A stretch of 64,000 nt of DNA from positions 7,419 to 71,418 of the forward strand of contig NZ_CAJTUX010000006.1 in assembly GCF_910579365.1 (NCBI RefSeq). Reading direction: 5' to 3'. The notes beneath the pieces were generated by a model. The model was not told where the DNA came from, searched no databases, and saw nothing but the letters and a program-made list of their open reading frames with translations. The DNA comes from an uncultured Oscillibacter sp. (GTDB taxonomy: Bacteria; Bacillota; Clostridia; Oscillospirales; Oscillospiraceae). This document shows, piece by piece, positions 16,539 to 25,228 of the stretch (within the stretch, counting starts at the first letter, position 1; every line of letters begins with the position of its first letter). The translations under genes and the position numbers were made by a program.

Positions 16539-16562
16539 GGGGCCGCCCTGAGCGGCGGCCCC
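16539..16562 (+). promoter_or_regulatory. Hairpin between iolD and iolG
   Basis: 9-bp stem GGGGCCGCC / GGCGGCCCC with a 6-nt loop, not followed by a T-run. Not a terminator by itself; likely an mRNA-stability or processing element within the operon. Confidence 0.5.
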
Positions 16563-16591
16563 CGCAAACACAAAAAGGAAGGTTGATTATC

Positions 16592-17629
16592 ATGGATAAG
16601 GTTCTGAAAATCGGCATCATCGGCTGCGGCGCCATTGGCAAGGACCACTGCCGCCGCATCATCGAAACCGTCCCCGGCGCCACCGTCGTGGCCGTCAGCG
16701 ACTATGTGGCCGCCGCCGCCGACGAAACCGCCGCCAAATACGGCATCAAATCCTATGGAAACGACTGCGACGGCATGATTAAGGACCCCGAGGTGGAGGC
16801 CGTCGTCATCACCTCCATCGACCCCACCCATCACGACTATGTGATGAAGACCCTGGCGGAGGAGAAGTGGTGCTTCTGCGAGAAGCCCCTGAGCCAGAAC
16901 GCCAAGGACTGCGAGGAGATCATCAACCGGGAGCTGGAGATCGGCAAACGGCTGGTCCAGGTGGGCTTCATGCGCCACTATGACCGGGGCTACGCGGAGA
17001 TGAAGCGCATCATCGACTCCGGCGAGATCGGCGCGCCCCTGGTCATCAAGGCCTGCCACCGGAACGTGGCTCAGGGCCCGGGCTTCAAAACCGAAAACGG
17101 CGTGACCAACGTGGCCATCCACGAGCTGGACATCTGCCGCTGGCTGCTGGACGACGAGTACGAGGATGTTCAGTGCGTCAAGGTCCGCCAGTCCGCCAAC
17201 TCCGACAAGGGCTATGACAACCCCCAGGTCATGCTGATGCGCACCAAGAAGGGCTGCTTCATCGACGTGGAGGTCCAGGTGGCTGACGGCTACGGCTATG
17301 ACATCCAGTGCGAGGTGGTCTGCGAGAACGGCACCGTGAAGCTGCCCGACCCCTATGCTGTGGTCCGCCGCTCCCGTCCCGCCGGCTGGGACTCCCTGAA
17401 TCCCGCCGAGTCCATGCCCATCATGACCGACTGGAAGGAGCGCTTCATCGAGGCTTATGACATCGAGTTCTGCAAGTGGGTGGAGTCCGTCCACGCCGGC
17501 AAGCTCACCGGCCCCTCCTCGTGGGACGGCTATGTCGCCTGCGTGGCCGGCGACGCGCTGAACGCCTCCCGTGGCACCTCTCAGTTCCTGAAGGTGGAGA
17601 CCATGGAGAAGCCCGCGCTCTACAAATAA
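16592..17629 (+). CDS. iolG: Inositol 2-dehydrogenase family oxidoreductase (IolG)
   Basis: 345 residues from ATG 16592 with GGAAGG upstream. Gfo/Idh/MocA fold: Rossmann motif IGIIGCGAIGKDHCRRI, the catalytic CEKPLSQNA near residue 106, and the second-domain substrate residues in NVAIHELDICRWLL near 180 (the usual DxxxH pattern). It oxidises myo-inositol (or an epimer) with NAD+ to the inosose used by IolE. Position last in iolE-B-D-G supports the inositol role; a scyllo-inositol or other polyol dehydrogenase is the alternative. Confidence 0.88.
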   Translation: MDKVLKIGIIGCGAIGKDHCRRIIETVPGATVVAVSDYVAAAADETAAKYGIKSYGNDCDGMIKDPEVEAVVITSIDPTHHDYVMKTLAEEKWCFCEKPLSQNAKDCEEIINRELEIGKRLVQVGFMRHYDRGYAEMKRIIDSGEIGAPLVIKACHRNVAQGPGFKTENGVTNVAIHELDICRWLLDDEYEDVQCVKVRQSANSDKGYDNPQVMLMRTKKGCFIDVEVQVADGYGYDIQCEVVCENGTVKLPDPYAVVRRSRPAGWDSLNPAESMPIMTDWKERFIEAYDIEFCKWVESVHAGKLTGPSSWDGYVACVAGDALNASRGTSQFLKVETMEKPALYK

Positions 17630-17652
17630 GAACCGGAGGCTTCCTAAATACC

Positions 17653-17687
17653 AGCGGCGGCGCGGAACATTCCGCGCCGCCGCTTTT
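17653..17687 (+). terminator. Terminator of the inositol operon
   Basis: Very stable stem AGCGGCGGCGCGGA / TCCGCGCCGCCGCT with a 4-nt loop, followed by TTTT, 23 nt after iolG. Confidence 0.9.
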
Positions 17688-17707
17688 CGCTCTCCCGCCA
17701 AGGGAAA

Positions 17708-17732
17708 CGGCCAGCCGGATTCCGGCTGGCCG
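17708..17732 (-). terminator. Hairpin terminator of the pyruvyltransferase/FrhB gene
   Basis: 12-bp inverted repeat CGGCCAGCCGGA / TCCGGCTGGCCG; on the minus strand GTTT follows. It lies 32 nt beyond that gene's stop. Confidence 0.6.
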
Positions 17733-17764
17733 CGCGATACGTTTGGGAGAATTCCCGCTATAGA

Positions 17765-20074
17765 TTACTTTTTGTATTTCGCCTCCAGCCCCTTCACCTT
17801 CTCCCGCAGCTCCGGCGGAAGCACGGTTTTCAAAACCCGGCGGTACAGCGGGGGAGGGGCGAAAAAGCGCCGCGCCACCTGGTCGAAGGGCTCTCGCTCA
17901 TAGGCGGCGAAAAACGCGGCGCGGTTCTTCGCCGGGGCCGTGGGATGGTCCAGCTGCGGGTTTCCTCTCACCGCCTGTTCCAGGTCAAAGGGGCGGCGGC
18001 TAAGGCGAAGCTGGTCGAAGATATGGCTCCCATGAGACGTGTTCACCAGCAGCAGGCTGAGGCCCTTGGGCCGCTCCTCCGGCAGCTCTCCGGGCTCCAG
18101 GCCCCAGAGGTCCCCCAGGGTGAAGTCCCCGGGCCGGTTCAGCGAGGCGTAGGGGCAGCGGTGGCAGGCGGGCCGCAGGAACAGCGCCCGGCCAAAGCCC
18201 CGGCCATACTCCGTGTCGTTGAGCGGGCGGGTGTCCACGGTCTTGTCCTCATAGACCAGGGTGAAGTGGCTCTTCTCCCAGCCCTCCACCTTGTTGCGAA
18301 AGCGGACGGTCTGGAGGGGCTGTCCCCGCTTCCTCTCGATATAGCGGACCATGTCCTCCCACACGCCGGGGGAGGGGACTCCGTGGCACACCAGGTCACA
18401 GGTGGTCAGATTCTCCGGGCGTCCTCCCAGGTAGCGGTACAGCCCGTCCACCTGGCAGGGGGTTCCGGAGAAGAGCACCTGCCGGGTCTCCAGGCACTGT
18501 TTCACCTCCCGAAAGATGCTGTCCAAGTCGCTCTGCACATACTTGGCCCCCCGCAGGCGCCACAGGTCGTCCTTGCGGAAGCAGGCGATGTGCCGCAGGT
18601 GCTGCCGCCCGTCCAGCGCCGCGCCGAAGACCACGCCGCCCCCCTCCAGCACATAGTCCGCCAGAGTGGAAAACACGCCGCCGGAGGTGGAGTCCCGCCG
18701 GATACGGCCATCCTGATTCCAGGCGGCGAAGGCCGCCGGGCGGGGCCGGTTTTCACCGGGCCGGAGCACGGGACAGACGCCGGTGCAGATGCCGCAGTGT
18801 ACGCACTTGGCCGGGTCCACCGCCGGATAGGAAAATCCCTCCCGGTCCCGGACCATGGAAATGGCGTCCCGGGGGCAGGCGGCGCGGCAGGCGGAGCAGC
18901 CGGTGCACCGGTCCTTCTCCGCCAGAACGGGGCCCTCCTCCTTCTTCGGGGCCTCCCTGCCATAATAGGGCTCGTCCGCCAGGGCGGCCCGCAGATAGGC
19001 CAGGGCCTCCCTCCGGGCGGCCTCCAGCCGCTCTCCGGCGGCGGACCAGTCGATAGTATCCTCCCACTTCGCGGCGTGTCCCTCGTGCACGACCCGCTCC
19101 GTCAGCCCCAGTCGGCTCAGCAGGCTGCACACCCGGGAGGACTCCGGCCTTTCCAGCTCTCTGGGCTCCACGCCGGCGAAGAAGGGCCGCCGGAACTGAA
19201 TGGAGAACACGGTGCCATGGAAGGAGTTCGTACAGACGCAGGCGGCGTTTTGGAACAGGCTCAAGAACTCCGCCGGGCCGGCGTCCAGCACCAGCCGGGC
19301 CTTGGAGTAAACCCGCCGCCGTCTTCCGCACACCTGAAGCACCGGCAGCCCCGTTCTCTCCGCCAGCTGGCGGACGCAGTCCCTCAGCGGCCCGGGGGCC
19401 TTCACGCAGTAACAGAGGATATAGCGCCCCTCTCCGGGGGGCTCCGCCGCCAAAGCGGACCAGTCCTCCGCCGTCAAAAGCAGCGTGGGATCCAGCACCA
19501 GGGCGGCCTCCCGTCCGGCGGCCTCCCGGACGATGTCCCGCCCCCGCTGCTCCCGGACGGAGAGGTGGGAAAACCCCTCCAGATAGCCCCGCAGCTCCTC
19601 CTCCATCCCCTCGGGCACCCGGGAAAGGGCGAAGGAGGGGGCGTAGGCGATTTTCCGCAGGGGGGAGAAGGTGCCGAAGAAGACGGGGTCAAACCGCTTG
19701 TCCGGGAAGATCGTGGGGTTCCAGATCTGGTCGCTGCCGGCAATCAGCAGGTCGTAGGGGAGCTCCGCCTCCCTCAGCTCCTCCCAGCTCTCATAGCGGC
19801 GGGCCGTCCGTTTCAGATACGCCTCGGAAAACGCCTCATAGCGCTGCCAGCGCGTCCGCTCCGCCTGGTAATGGAGGAGGGCGGCGGCGTCGCCCCGGAC
19901 CCGGCCCAGCGAAGTGGGGGGCTTTAAAATGCGGGTGTCCTGATTGACAAAATAGTCGATGACCTCACAGTCCCAGCCCAGGGAGGCCAGGGCCCTCTCG
20001 GTAGCCACGGCCTGGAGCACCGCCCCATAGTGGTGCAGATGATAGAAGGTGACAAGTCCCGCTTTCAAAAACAT
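17765..20074 (-). CDS. Fusion: polysaccharide pyruvyltransferase + 2[4Fe-4S] ferredoxin + FrhB-like domain
   Basis: 769 residues from ATG 20074; the frame is open further upstream but that part overlaps the dCMP deaminase gene and is not coding. Residues 1 to about 340 match the PS_pyruv_trans family (GLVTFYHLHHYGAVLQ start, LLIAGSDQIWNP, CVCTNSFHGTVFSI). Near 390-440 are two ferredoxin motifs, CTGCSACRAACP and CVHCGICTGVCP. From about 450 to the end the sequence matches the coenzyme F420 hydrogenase/dehydrogenase beta subunit family (STSGGVFSTLADY, FSGTPCQVDGLYRYL, CDLVCHGVPSP, FTLGDLWG). Such proteins usually lie in exopolysaccharide clusters. Here it stands alone, 17 nt after dCMP deaminase. 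Redox partner and sugar substrate unknown. Confidence 0.85.
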   Translation of the reverse strand: MFLKAGLVTFYHLHHYGAVLQAVATERALASLGWDCEVIDYFVNQDTRILKPPTSLGRVRGDAAALLHYQAERTRWQRYEAFSEAYLKRTARRYESWEELREAELPYDLLIAGSDQIWNPTIFPDKRFDPVFFGTFSPLRKIAYAPSFALSRVPEGMEEELRGYLEGFSHLSVREQRGRDIVREAAGREAALVLDPTLLLTAEDWSALAAEPPGEGRYILCYCVKAPGPLRDCVRQLAERTGLPVLQVCGRRRRVYSKARLVLDAGPAEFLSLFQNAACVCTNSFHGTVFSIQFRRPFFAGVEPRELERPESSRVCSLLSRLGLTERVVHEGHAAKWEDTIDWSAAGERLEAARREALAYLRAALADEPYYGREAPKKEEGPVLAEKDRCTGCSACRAACPRDAISMVRDREGFSYPAVDPAKCVHCGICTGVCPVLRPGENRPRPAAFAAWNQDGRIRRDSTSGGVFSTLADYVLEGGGVVFGAALDGRQHLRHIACFRKDDLWRLRGAKYVQSDLDSIFREVKQCLETRQVLFSGTPCQVDGLYRYLGGRPENLTTCDLVCHGVPSPGVWEDMVRYIERKRGQPLQTVRFRNKVEGWEKSHFTLVYEDKTVDTRPLNDTEYGRGFGRALFLRPACHRCPYASLNRPGDFTLGDLWGLEPGELPEERPKGLSLLLVNTSHGSHIFDQLRLSRRPFDLEQAVRGNPQLDHPTAPAKNRAAFFAAYEREPFDQVARRFFAPPPLYRRVLKTVLPPELREKVKGLEAKYKK

Positions 20075-20091
20075 ACTCCCTTTCCGCGCTT

Positions 20092-20571
20092 CTACTGAAC
20101 GGAGACGGTGTCGTCCTCGTCGACCCAGCCGCTCACGGGTATGACCTCGAACTCCGTTTTGCTCCGGCGGATGACCACCCGGGTCAGGCCCGCGTTGATA
20201 ATCAGCCTCCGGCACATGGAGCAGGAGGTCGCGTCCCCCAGCAGCTCGCCGGTCTGGGCGTCCCGCCCCACCAGATAGAGATCGCCCCCCGCCATGTCCC
20301 GCCGGGAGGCGGAGATGATGGCGTTGGCCTCGGCGTGGACGCTGCGGCAAAGCTCATAGCGCTCCCCCCTGGGGACCCGGAGGGCCTCCCGGGAGCAGTA
20401 GCCCAGTCCCGTGCAGTTGGCCCGGCCCCGGGGGGCTCCGTTGTAGCCCGTGGCGATGATCTCGTCGTTTTTGACAATGATGGCCCCATAGACCCGCCGC
20501 AGGCAGGTGGCCCGTTCCAGAACCGTCTCCGCAATGTCCAGGTAGTAGTTTTCCTTGCTGATCCGCTCCAT
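20092..20571 (-). CDS. dCMP deaminase family protein
   Basis: 159 residues. The zinc-dependent cytidine deaminase motif is complete: SVHAEANAIISA near residue 78 (His ligand and catalytic Glu) and SCSMCRRLIINAG near 116 (two Cys ligands). The early GAIIVKNDEIIATGYNGAPRG and the extra Cys/His residues (NCTGLGYC) are as in ComEB-type deoxycytidylate deaminases. It makes dUMP from dCMP for dTTP synthesis. Own promoter; start has GAGG 6 nt upstream. Confidence 0.9.
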   Translation of the reverse strand: MERISKENYYLDIAETVLERATCLRRVYGAIIVKNDEIIATGYNGAPRGRANCTGLGYCSREALRVPRGERYELCRSVHAEANAIISASRRDMAGGDLYLVGRDAQTGELLGDATSCSMCRRLIINAGLTRVVIRRSKTEFEVIPVSGWVDEDDTVSVQ

Positions 20572-20600
20572 AGACAGCCTCTCTCTCTTTTTATTTTCTC

Positions 20601-20629
20601 ACTATAACACGCCAAACACCATATTGCAA
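20601..20629 (-). promoter_or_regulatory. Promoter of the dCMP deaminase gene
   Basis: Minus strand: TTGCAA (20624-20629), 17-nt spacer, TATAGT (20601-20606), about 30 nt from the start codon. Confidence 0.7.
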
Positions 20630-20713
20630 GGTTTTGTCTTCCCCAGGCGTATCCTGCCGCGCCGGTTTTCCTCCCCGGCGGTCCGGGGGAAAGAGGGTGG
20701 GGCCTGAAATCGC

Positions 20714-20743
20714 GAAAAAAGACCGCCCCGTCCAGAGCGGTCT
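20714..20743 (-). terminator. Terminator of the divIVA-HAD operon
   Basis: Stem AGACCGC / GCGGTCT with a T6 run on the minus strand, 10 nt after the HAD stop. Confidence 0.85.
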
Positions 20744-20752
20744 CTCCATCGG

Positions 20753-21640
20753 TTAAAACGAAAACAGCTCCACCTGATCGGGCAGGACGTCCTCCCCAAT
20801 GTGGCGCAGCTGGTGGAGGTTCTCCTCCCACAGCCGGTCGGTGATGGCCATTTTCCGGATGATGTTCTTCACCGTCAAATCCAGTCCCGTTCCCTCCCGG
20901 TAATCTGCCGGGAAGATAAAGTCCACCCGGCCCTTGGCCAGCAGGTCCTCCACGCCGGAGCGGTTGGAGTCCTGATAGACGGCGATGGCCTGGCCGCCGT
21001 AGGCCCGCATCATCTTCATGCAGGGCACGTCGGAAAGACCGTCCCCCATGTAGATCATGTTGGGGAAGGGCACCCGCTTGCTGTCGTCAGGCATGGAATC
21101 GTTGAGGGTCTTATCGTCGGAGACGTCCAGGACCCCCTTGTTGATCCGGTAGACAAACTGGGTCTTGGCGGTGAAGTTCACCGCCAGCTTGGGCCAGACG
21201 GGGCGGCCCCCTTCGTCGTAGTAAAACTCGCTGGCGTAAATCTCCTTGAACGCTCCGCTGATGGAGGACCCCTCAATGATCTCCCGCAGTCCGGAGGAGA
21301 TGACATAGTGCTCCACCTCGACGCCTTGGCTCTCGCCGAAGGCGTTGATCCGGGCGAACCAATCCGCCACACCGGGGAACAGCTCGATCCCCCGGCCCTT
21401 TTCCACCAGGTCCTCCCGGGTGAAGGGTAGGGACTTGGCCTCCGCCTCCCGGAGCATGATGTACATATAGGCTAAAATGCCGTCGATCCGGTTCCGGCGG
21501 CCAAAGCCGTTGGCCTCCGCCCAGAACTCCGCCGGGGTCATGCCCAGGCTGGGAATGAAGGCGTAGTTCTGCATGTCCGTGGTGCAAAGCGTCTTGTCAA
21601 AGTCGTATAAGAAGGCGATAATGGGCCGCTGCCCGCTCAT
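20753..21640 (-). CDS. HAD-family phosphatase (phosphoserine phosphatase-like)
   Basis: 295 residues. Motif I is AFLYDFDKTLCTTD (Asp13, Asp15), motif II is HYVISSGLREII near residue 112, and motif IV is NMIYMGDGLSDVPCMKMM near 196. The order and the large cap (VRPDQ-free, EFWAEANGFGRRNRIDG) place it with SerB-like/haloacid dehalogenase phosphatases found after divIVA in Clostridia. Substrate unknown. Last gene of the minus-strand division block, 22 nt after divIVA. Confidence 0.8.
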   Translation of the reverse strand: MSGQRPIIAFLYDFDKTLCTTDMQNYAFIPSLGMTPAEFWAEANGFGRRNRIDGILAYMYIMLREAEAKSLPFTREDLVEKGRGIELFPGVADWFARINAFGESQGVEVEHYVISSGLREIIEGSSISGAFKEIYASEFYYDEGGRPVWPKLAVNFTAKTQFVYRINKGVLDVSDDKTLNDSMPDDSKRVPFPNMIYMGDGLSDVPCMKMMRAYGGQAIAVYQDSNRSGVEDLLAKGRVDFIFPADYREGTGLDLTVKNIIRKMAITDRLWEENLHQLRHIGEDVLPDQVELFSF

Positions 21641-21662
21641 ACCGCAACCCTCCCTTGGAGCG

Positions 21663-22346
21663 TCAGTCCGCCTCGCTCCGGTAATTGGGGCCGAATTTCA
21701 GCTCGTTGATGTTCACCCGCCGGGTGGCGGTCAGGTCCTCCGCCGGGGCGGGCTCCGCCGTCTCCAGCAGCTCCTCCGCCGAGGGGACAACCGTCTGCGC
21801 GGCGGCAGGGGGAACGGTCTGCCGGATTTCCGGAGTCTCTTCGGCGGGTTTCTCCGGGGCCTCCGCCGCCGGAGGCGGCTCCTTCCCGGCGCTCAGGTCC
21901 AGACCGGGGAGCTTGTCCATAAATTCAATCTGCTTGACGCACAGGGCCCGGCTCTCGGCGATGAAGCGAAGGAGCTCCTCCTGTCCCCGCCGCAGGCGCC
22001 TGTCGGACTCCTCCGCCTCTTTGCGGAAGCCCTCCAGCTTCTCCCTGGCGGCGGTCTCCGCCTGCTTGAGCATTTCGTCCCGCTTTCCCTCCGCCTCTTT
22101 AATCAGGGAATCCGCCGTCCGCTGGGCGGTGAGGAGGGTGGCCCGCATAGCGTCCTCCGTGGCGCGGTACTCCTCCACCTTTTCCACCAGGACCTTCAGC
22201 TTGGCCTTCAAAGAGGCATTCTCTTTATAGAGAGACGTGTAGTCGTCGGTGAGCTCGTCCAAAAACTCGTCCACCATAGTCATGTTGTAGCCGCCCATCA
22301 CCATCTTGGTGAAGGAGCGGGCGGAAACCTCCTGCGGTGTCAGCAT
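21663..22346 (-). CDS. divIVA: DivIVA-family division/polarity protein
   Basis: 227 residues. The N-terminal lipid-binding start MLTPQEVSARSFTKMVMGGY is the DivIVA signature, followed by YNMTMVDEFLDEL. A long coiled coil runs from about residue 30 to 140, then an Ala/Pro/Glu-rich tail and a conserved-looking end (VNINELKFGPNYRSEAD). DivIVA marks curved membrane at the septum and poles. GGGAGG lies 10 nt before the ATG. Directly after sepF, as in many Firmicutes. Confidence 0.9.
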   Translation of the reverse strand: MLTPQEVSARSFTKMVMGGYNMTMVDEFLDELTDDYTSLYKENASLKAKLKVLVEKVEEYRATEDAMRATLLTAQRTADSLIKEAEGKRDEMLKQAETAAREKLEGFRKEAEESDRRLRRGQEELLRFIAESRALCVKQIEFMDKLPGLDLSAGKEPPPAAEAPEKPAEETPEIRQTVPPAAAQTVVPSAEELLETAEPAPAEDLTATRRVNINELKFGPNYRSEAD

Positions 22347-22377
22347 AATCGCATATCCTCCCCGGGTCTAAGCGCCC

Positions 22378-22815
22378 TTAGAAATAGAGTCCGTTGTTCT
22401 CCAGCTCGTCGATCAAATCCCCCTCGATGTCCACGTGATAGGGGGTGATGATATAGGTGTTGGCGGCCACCTTCTTGATCTTTCCCTCTCCGGCGTAGGC
22501 CACGCCGGACAAAAAGTCAATCAGCCGGCGGGCCACGTCCTTATTGGTGGACTCCAGGTTCAAAACCACCGTCCGCTTGTCCTTCAGCTGGTCCGCGATC
22601 TCCGAGGCGTTCTCAAACCGCTCCGGCTTCACCAGGATGACTTTCAGCTGCGTGGTGGCGTGAATGTTCACCACCTTGCTGCGGCGGTCGTCCATCTTGG
22701 TCCGGCGGTCCTCAAAGATGTCCCGCTCCCGAGGCTCCTCATCAAAATCATCAAATTCCTCGTCCTCATCCTCGTAAGGGTGAGTCAGCTTTTTCAGCTC
22801 GTCAAAGATACTCAT
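22378..22815 (-). CDS. sepF: Cell division protein SepF
   Basis: 145 residues from ATG 22815 (GGAGG, 6-nt spacing). The start MSIFDELKKLTH is the membrane-binding helix, then a long acidic/charged linker, and from about residue 58 the SepF core (VKPERFENASEIADQLKDK, TVVLNLE, RRLIDFLSGVAYAG, GKIKKVAANTYIITP). SepF forms rings, binds FtsZ and ties it to the membrane. Between yggS and divIVA, the standard order. Confidence 0.95.
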   Translation of the reverse strand: MSIFDELKKLTHPYEDEDEEFDDFDEEPRERDIFEDRRTKMDDRRSKVVNIHATTQLKVILVKPERFENASEIADQLKDKRTVVLNLESTNKDVARRLIDFLSGVAYAGEGKIKKVAANTYIITPYHVDIEGDLIDELENNGLYF

Positions 22816-22828
22816 GGCGCACCTCCCG

Positions 22829-23521
22829 TTATACGTAATGGCGGCTGCCGAAGATGGCGGTCCCCACCCGGACCATGGTGGCCCCGGCCCGGATGGCATC
22901 CTCGTAATCGCCGCTCATGCCCATAGACAGATACCGAAGACTATTATGAAACAATTTCTCGTTCATGTCAATAAAAAGCGCCCGAACTTTGTCAAAATAA
23001 CGGAGATTCGCCTCCCGATCCGCCTCCGCAGGGGGGATGGTCATCAGTCCCAGCACCCGGACGTGGCATTTGGACAGGGCCGCCTCCGCCCCGGAGAGGA
23101 CCTCCGCCGGATGGAAGCCGCTTTTGGCCGCCTCCTGGCCGATGTTGACCTCCAGCAAAATGTCCTGGACCAGCTCCAGCCTGCCGGCGGTCTTCTCAAT
23201 CTCCTCCAGCAGCTCCAGGGACCCCACCGACTGGATAAGGTCCGCCTTCCCCACCACCTTGCTGACCTTGTTCCGCTGGAGATGGCCAATGAAGTGAAGG
23301 GGCGCGCCGGCGTAGGCGTCCTCCTGGAGCTTGGCCGTCATCTCCTGGACCCGGTTTTCCCCCAGGGCGTCGATTCCGGCGGCGATGGCCTCCCGGCAGG
23401 CGGCGGCGCCGTTCATCTTGCTGGCCCCCACCAGAAGAATCTCCTCCGGCGGCCGGCCCGCCTCCGCCGCTGCGGCGGCGATGTTCGCCCGCACCTGGGC
23501 GATGTTCTCGGCAATGGACAT
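22829..23521 (-). CDS. yggS: PLP homeostasis protein, YggS/PLPBP family
   Basis: 230 residues, a single TIM barrel. Cofactor lysine in LLVGASKMNGA near residue 35, GENRVQEM, HFIGHLQRNK, and the phosphate-binding end SMGMSGDYEDAIRAGATMVRVGTAIFG. Binds pyridoxal phosphate without a known catalytic reaction and buffers vitamin B6. Almost always upstream of sepF in Firmicutes, as here. Confidence 0.95.
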   Translation of the reverse strand: MSIAENIAQVRANIAAAAAEAGRPPEEILLVGASKMNGAAACREAIAAGIDALGENRVQEMTAKLQEDAYAGAPLHFIGHLQRNKVSKVVGKADLIQSVGSLELLEEIEKTAGRLELVQDILLEVNIGQEAAKSGFHPAEVLSGAEAALSKCHVRVLGLMTIPPAEADREANLRYFDKVRALFIDMNEKLFHNSLRYLSMGMSGDYEDAIRAGATMVRVGTAIFGSRHYV

Positions 23522-23569
23522 AGGCTCCTCCTTGTTCTCTTTTCCAAATTTCAGCCGGGGCGGCCCCTC

Positions 23570-24838
23570 TTACTGGAGCACCTTCCCGTCGTAAAGCCCC
23601 CGGGCGGAGACTATGATCTGCTCCCCGGGGCGAAGCCGCTGGCTCTCCTTCTCCCCGGCGGAGCGCACCAGCACAAAGCTGTCCCCGCTGTAGAGGATTT
23701 CCACCGGCTTGAACCGGACCTCCCGGCCCACGATACAGTAAACGCCGGCAGCGGCCTCTGCGGCGGTCTCTCCCTTCTCATCCAGATAGGCCCGCTCCGC
23801 CCGGAGGGATTCCCGGGGAATGCGGATGCCCGCAATGGACCCGGTGATGACCTGGGCCCTCTGCTGGCGCAGCAGCGTCAGCTCCTGGAGATAGGACCGC
23901 CCCCGGAAGACCACCGCCACTCGTCCGTTCTCGCTGGCCCCGATGGGCTCCATCGTCACCGGCAGATCCCGGTCCACCCCCTTGGAGAAGCGGAGCAGCA
24001 GCGCCTCCCGTCCCCGCTCCTGCCGGTCGTAGAGGGCCGCGGCCTCCTCCGCGGGGAGAACGGCGGTGAAATACCACTCCTCTCCCAAAACCAGCTTTCC
24101 CGCCCGGGAGGATGTGGGCTCCGCCTGCACGGAGGCCAGGCGGAAGGGCGTGATGTCCTTCAGCATCTCCGGCGTCAGCACGGACTCAAAGCCGTCCACC
24201 TCCGAGGAGTACAGCCCCGAGACCGGGGCGGTGATCCGCCGGACGGACCCCTCCGCCTGGGACCGCAGGTTCAGCAGCCGGGCCCCCAGCTCCTGGAGCT
24301 GGAGAGCCACGTCCCCGCTGTCCCCGCCGGTATAGTCCCGCTTCAGCACCAGGGCCCGGAGCTCCAGGGCCGTGCTCTCCGCGTCATACAGCCTGTCCGC
24401 CGCCAGATACCGCCGGTACTCCAGGAGGTTCTGGATGATCTGCGCGTCCAGCTTCCGGGTAGTCTCCGCCGCCAGGGCCAGGTCCTGGGCGTACTGGAGC
24501 TGTTCCACCCGGCTCTCCAGGCTGTCGATCTCGGCCTGCCGGTCCAGGGAGGCCTGGTCCGCGTAGACCGAGGCCACCGTTCCCCCGGCGGCCACCCGCT
24601 CGCCCTCCCGGCGCTGAATGCGGAGGAGGCCGCCGCTGTCGTCCTCCAGCACCCGCTCCTCCCGGACCACGTAGCCCGTCAGGTCCACGGTGGTCTCCAC
24701 CTGATAGCGGTAGGCCAGGGTGGTGCTCAGCGGGTCGTCCAGGTAGTCAATCGCCTGGAAAACGAAGTAGGACGACACGCCCAGGAAGAGGAGGAGCATC
24801 AGCAATTTGGTTCCAAGACTGCTTTTTATCTGTTTCAT
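23570..24838 (-). CDS. HlyD-like membrane-fusion/adaptor protein
   Basis: 422 residues. One membrane anchor at about 10-29 (TKLLMLLLFLGVSSYFVFQA), a biotinyl-lipoyl-like strand set (VVREERVLEDDSGGLLRI, EGERVAAGGTVASVYAD), a coiled coil near 95-140, then beta-barrel domains (ITAPVSGLYSSEVDGFE, GSIAGIRIPRESL). This is the HlyD/MacA adaptor layout. No ABC transporter or outer-membrane partner is nearby. Similar genes sit between hfq and yggS-sepF in clostridial relatives, so a wall or division link is possible but unproven. Confidence 0.7.
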   Translation of the reverse strand: MKQIKSSLGTKLLMLLLFLGVSSYFVFQAIDYLDDPLSTTLAYRYQVETTVDLTGYVVREERVLEDDSGGLLRIQRREGERVAAGGTVASVYADQASLDRQAEIDSLESRVEQLQYAQDLALAAETTRKLDAQIIQNLLEYRRYLAADRLYDAESTALELRALVLKRDYTGGDSGDVALQLQELGARLLNLRSQAEGSVRRITAPVSGLYSSEVDGFESVLTPEMLKDITPFRLASVQAEPTSSRAGKLVLGEEWYFTAVLPAEEAAALYDRQERGREALLLRFSKGVDRDLPVTMEPIGASENGRVAVVFRGRSYLQELTLLRQQRAQVITGSIAGIRIPRESLRAERAYLDEKGETAAEAAAGVYCIVGREVRFKPVEILYSGDSFVLVRSAGEKESQRLRPGEQIIVSARGLYDGKVLQ

Positions 24839-24878
24839 AGCGCCTCTATGTATGTTTTTTCCGCCCTCCGGCGGGACG

Positions 24879-25106
24879 TCATCCCTCCTCGTTCAGGGGG
24901 ACGGGACGGGTGGGAGCGATGGTGGAAATGGCGTGCTTGTAAATCACCTGCTGCCGCCCCTCGCTGTCCAGCACCACCACGAAGGAGTCAAAGCCGGTGA
25001 TGGTTCCCCGCATCTGAAAGCCGTTCATCAAGAACATGGTGACGGGCACCCGGTCCCGCCGGGCCCGGAGGAGGAAAAGGTCCTGTAAATTTGTTTTGTT
25101 CTGCAT
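24879..25106 (-). CDS. hfq: RNA chaperone Hfq
   Basis: 75 residues from ATG 25106 with GGAG 8 nt upstream. Sm1 motif: NLQDLFLLRARRDRVPVTMFLMNG with FQMRGTITGFDSFVVVL; Sm2: QQVIYKHAISTIAPTRPV (the Firmicutes variant of the YKHA motif). It forms a hexamer that binds A- and U-rich RNA. Followed by the HlyD-like gene, preceded by miaA: miaA-hfq is a widely conserved pair. Confidence 0.95.
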   Translation of the reverse strand: MQNKTNLQDLFLLRARRDRVPVTMFLMNGFQMRGTITGFDSFVVVLDSEGRQQVIYKHAISTIAPTRPVPLNEEG

Positions 25107-25228
25107 ATCGTCCGCTCCTTTTTTCTGTTCCGCGCCCCCCGGACAGGAGACGCGCCGTTTGTATTCAGCGAAGCGGCCGTGCTCTGGGCCGGTTTTGCAA
25201 CGGGCTCCGGGCAAAGCCTCCGCCAATC

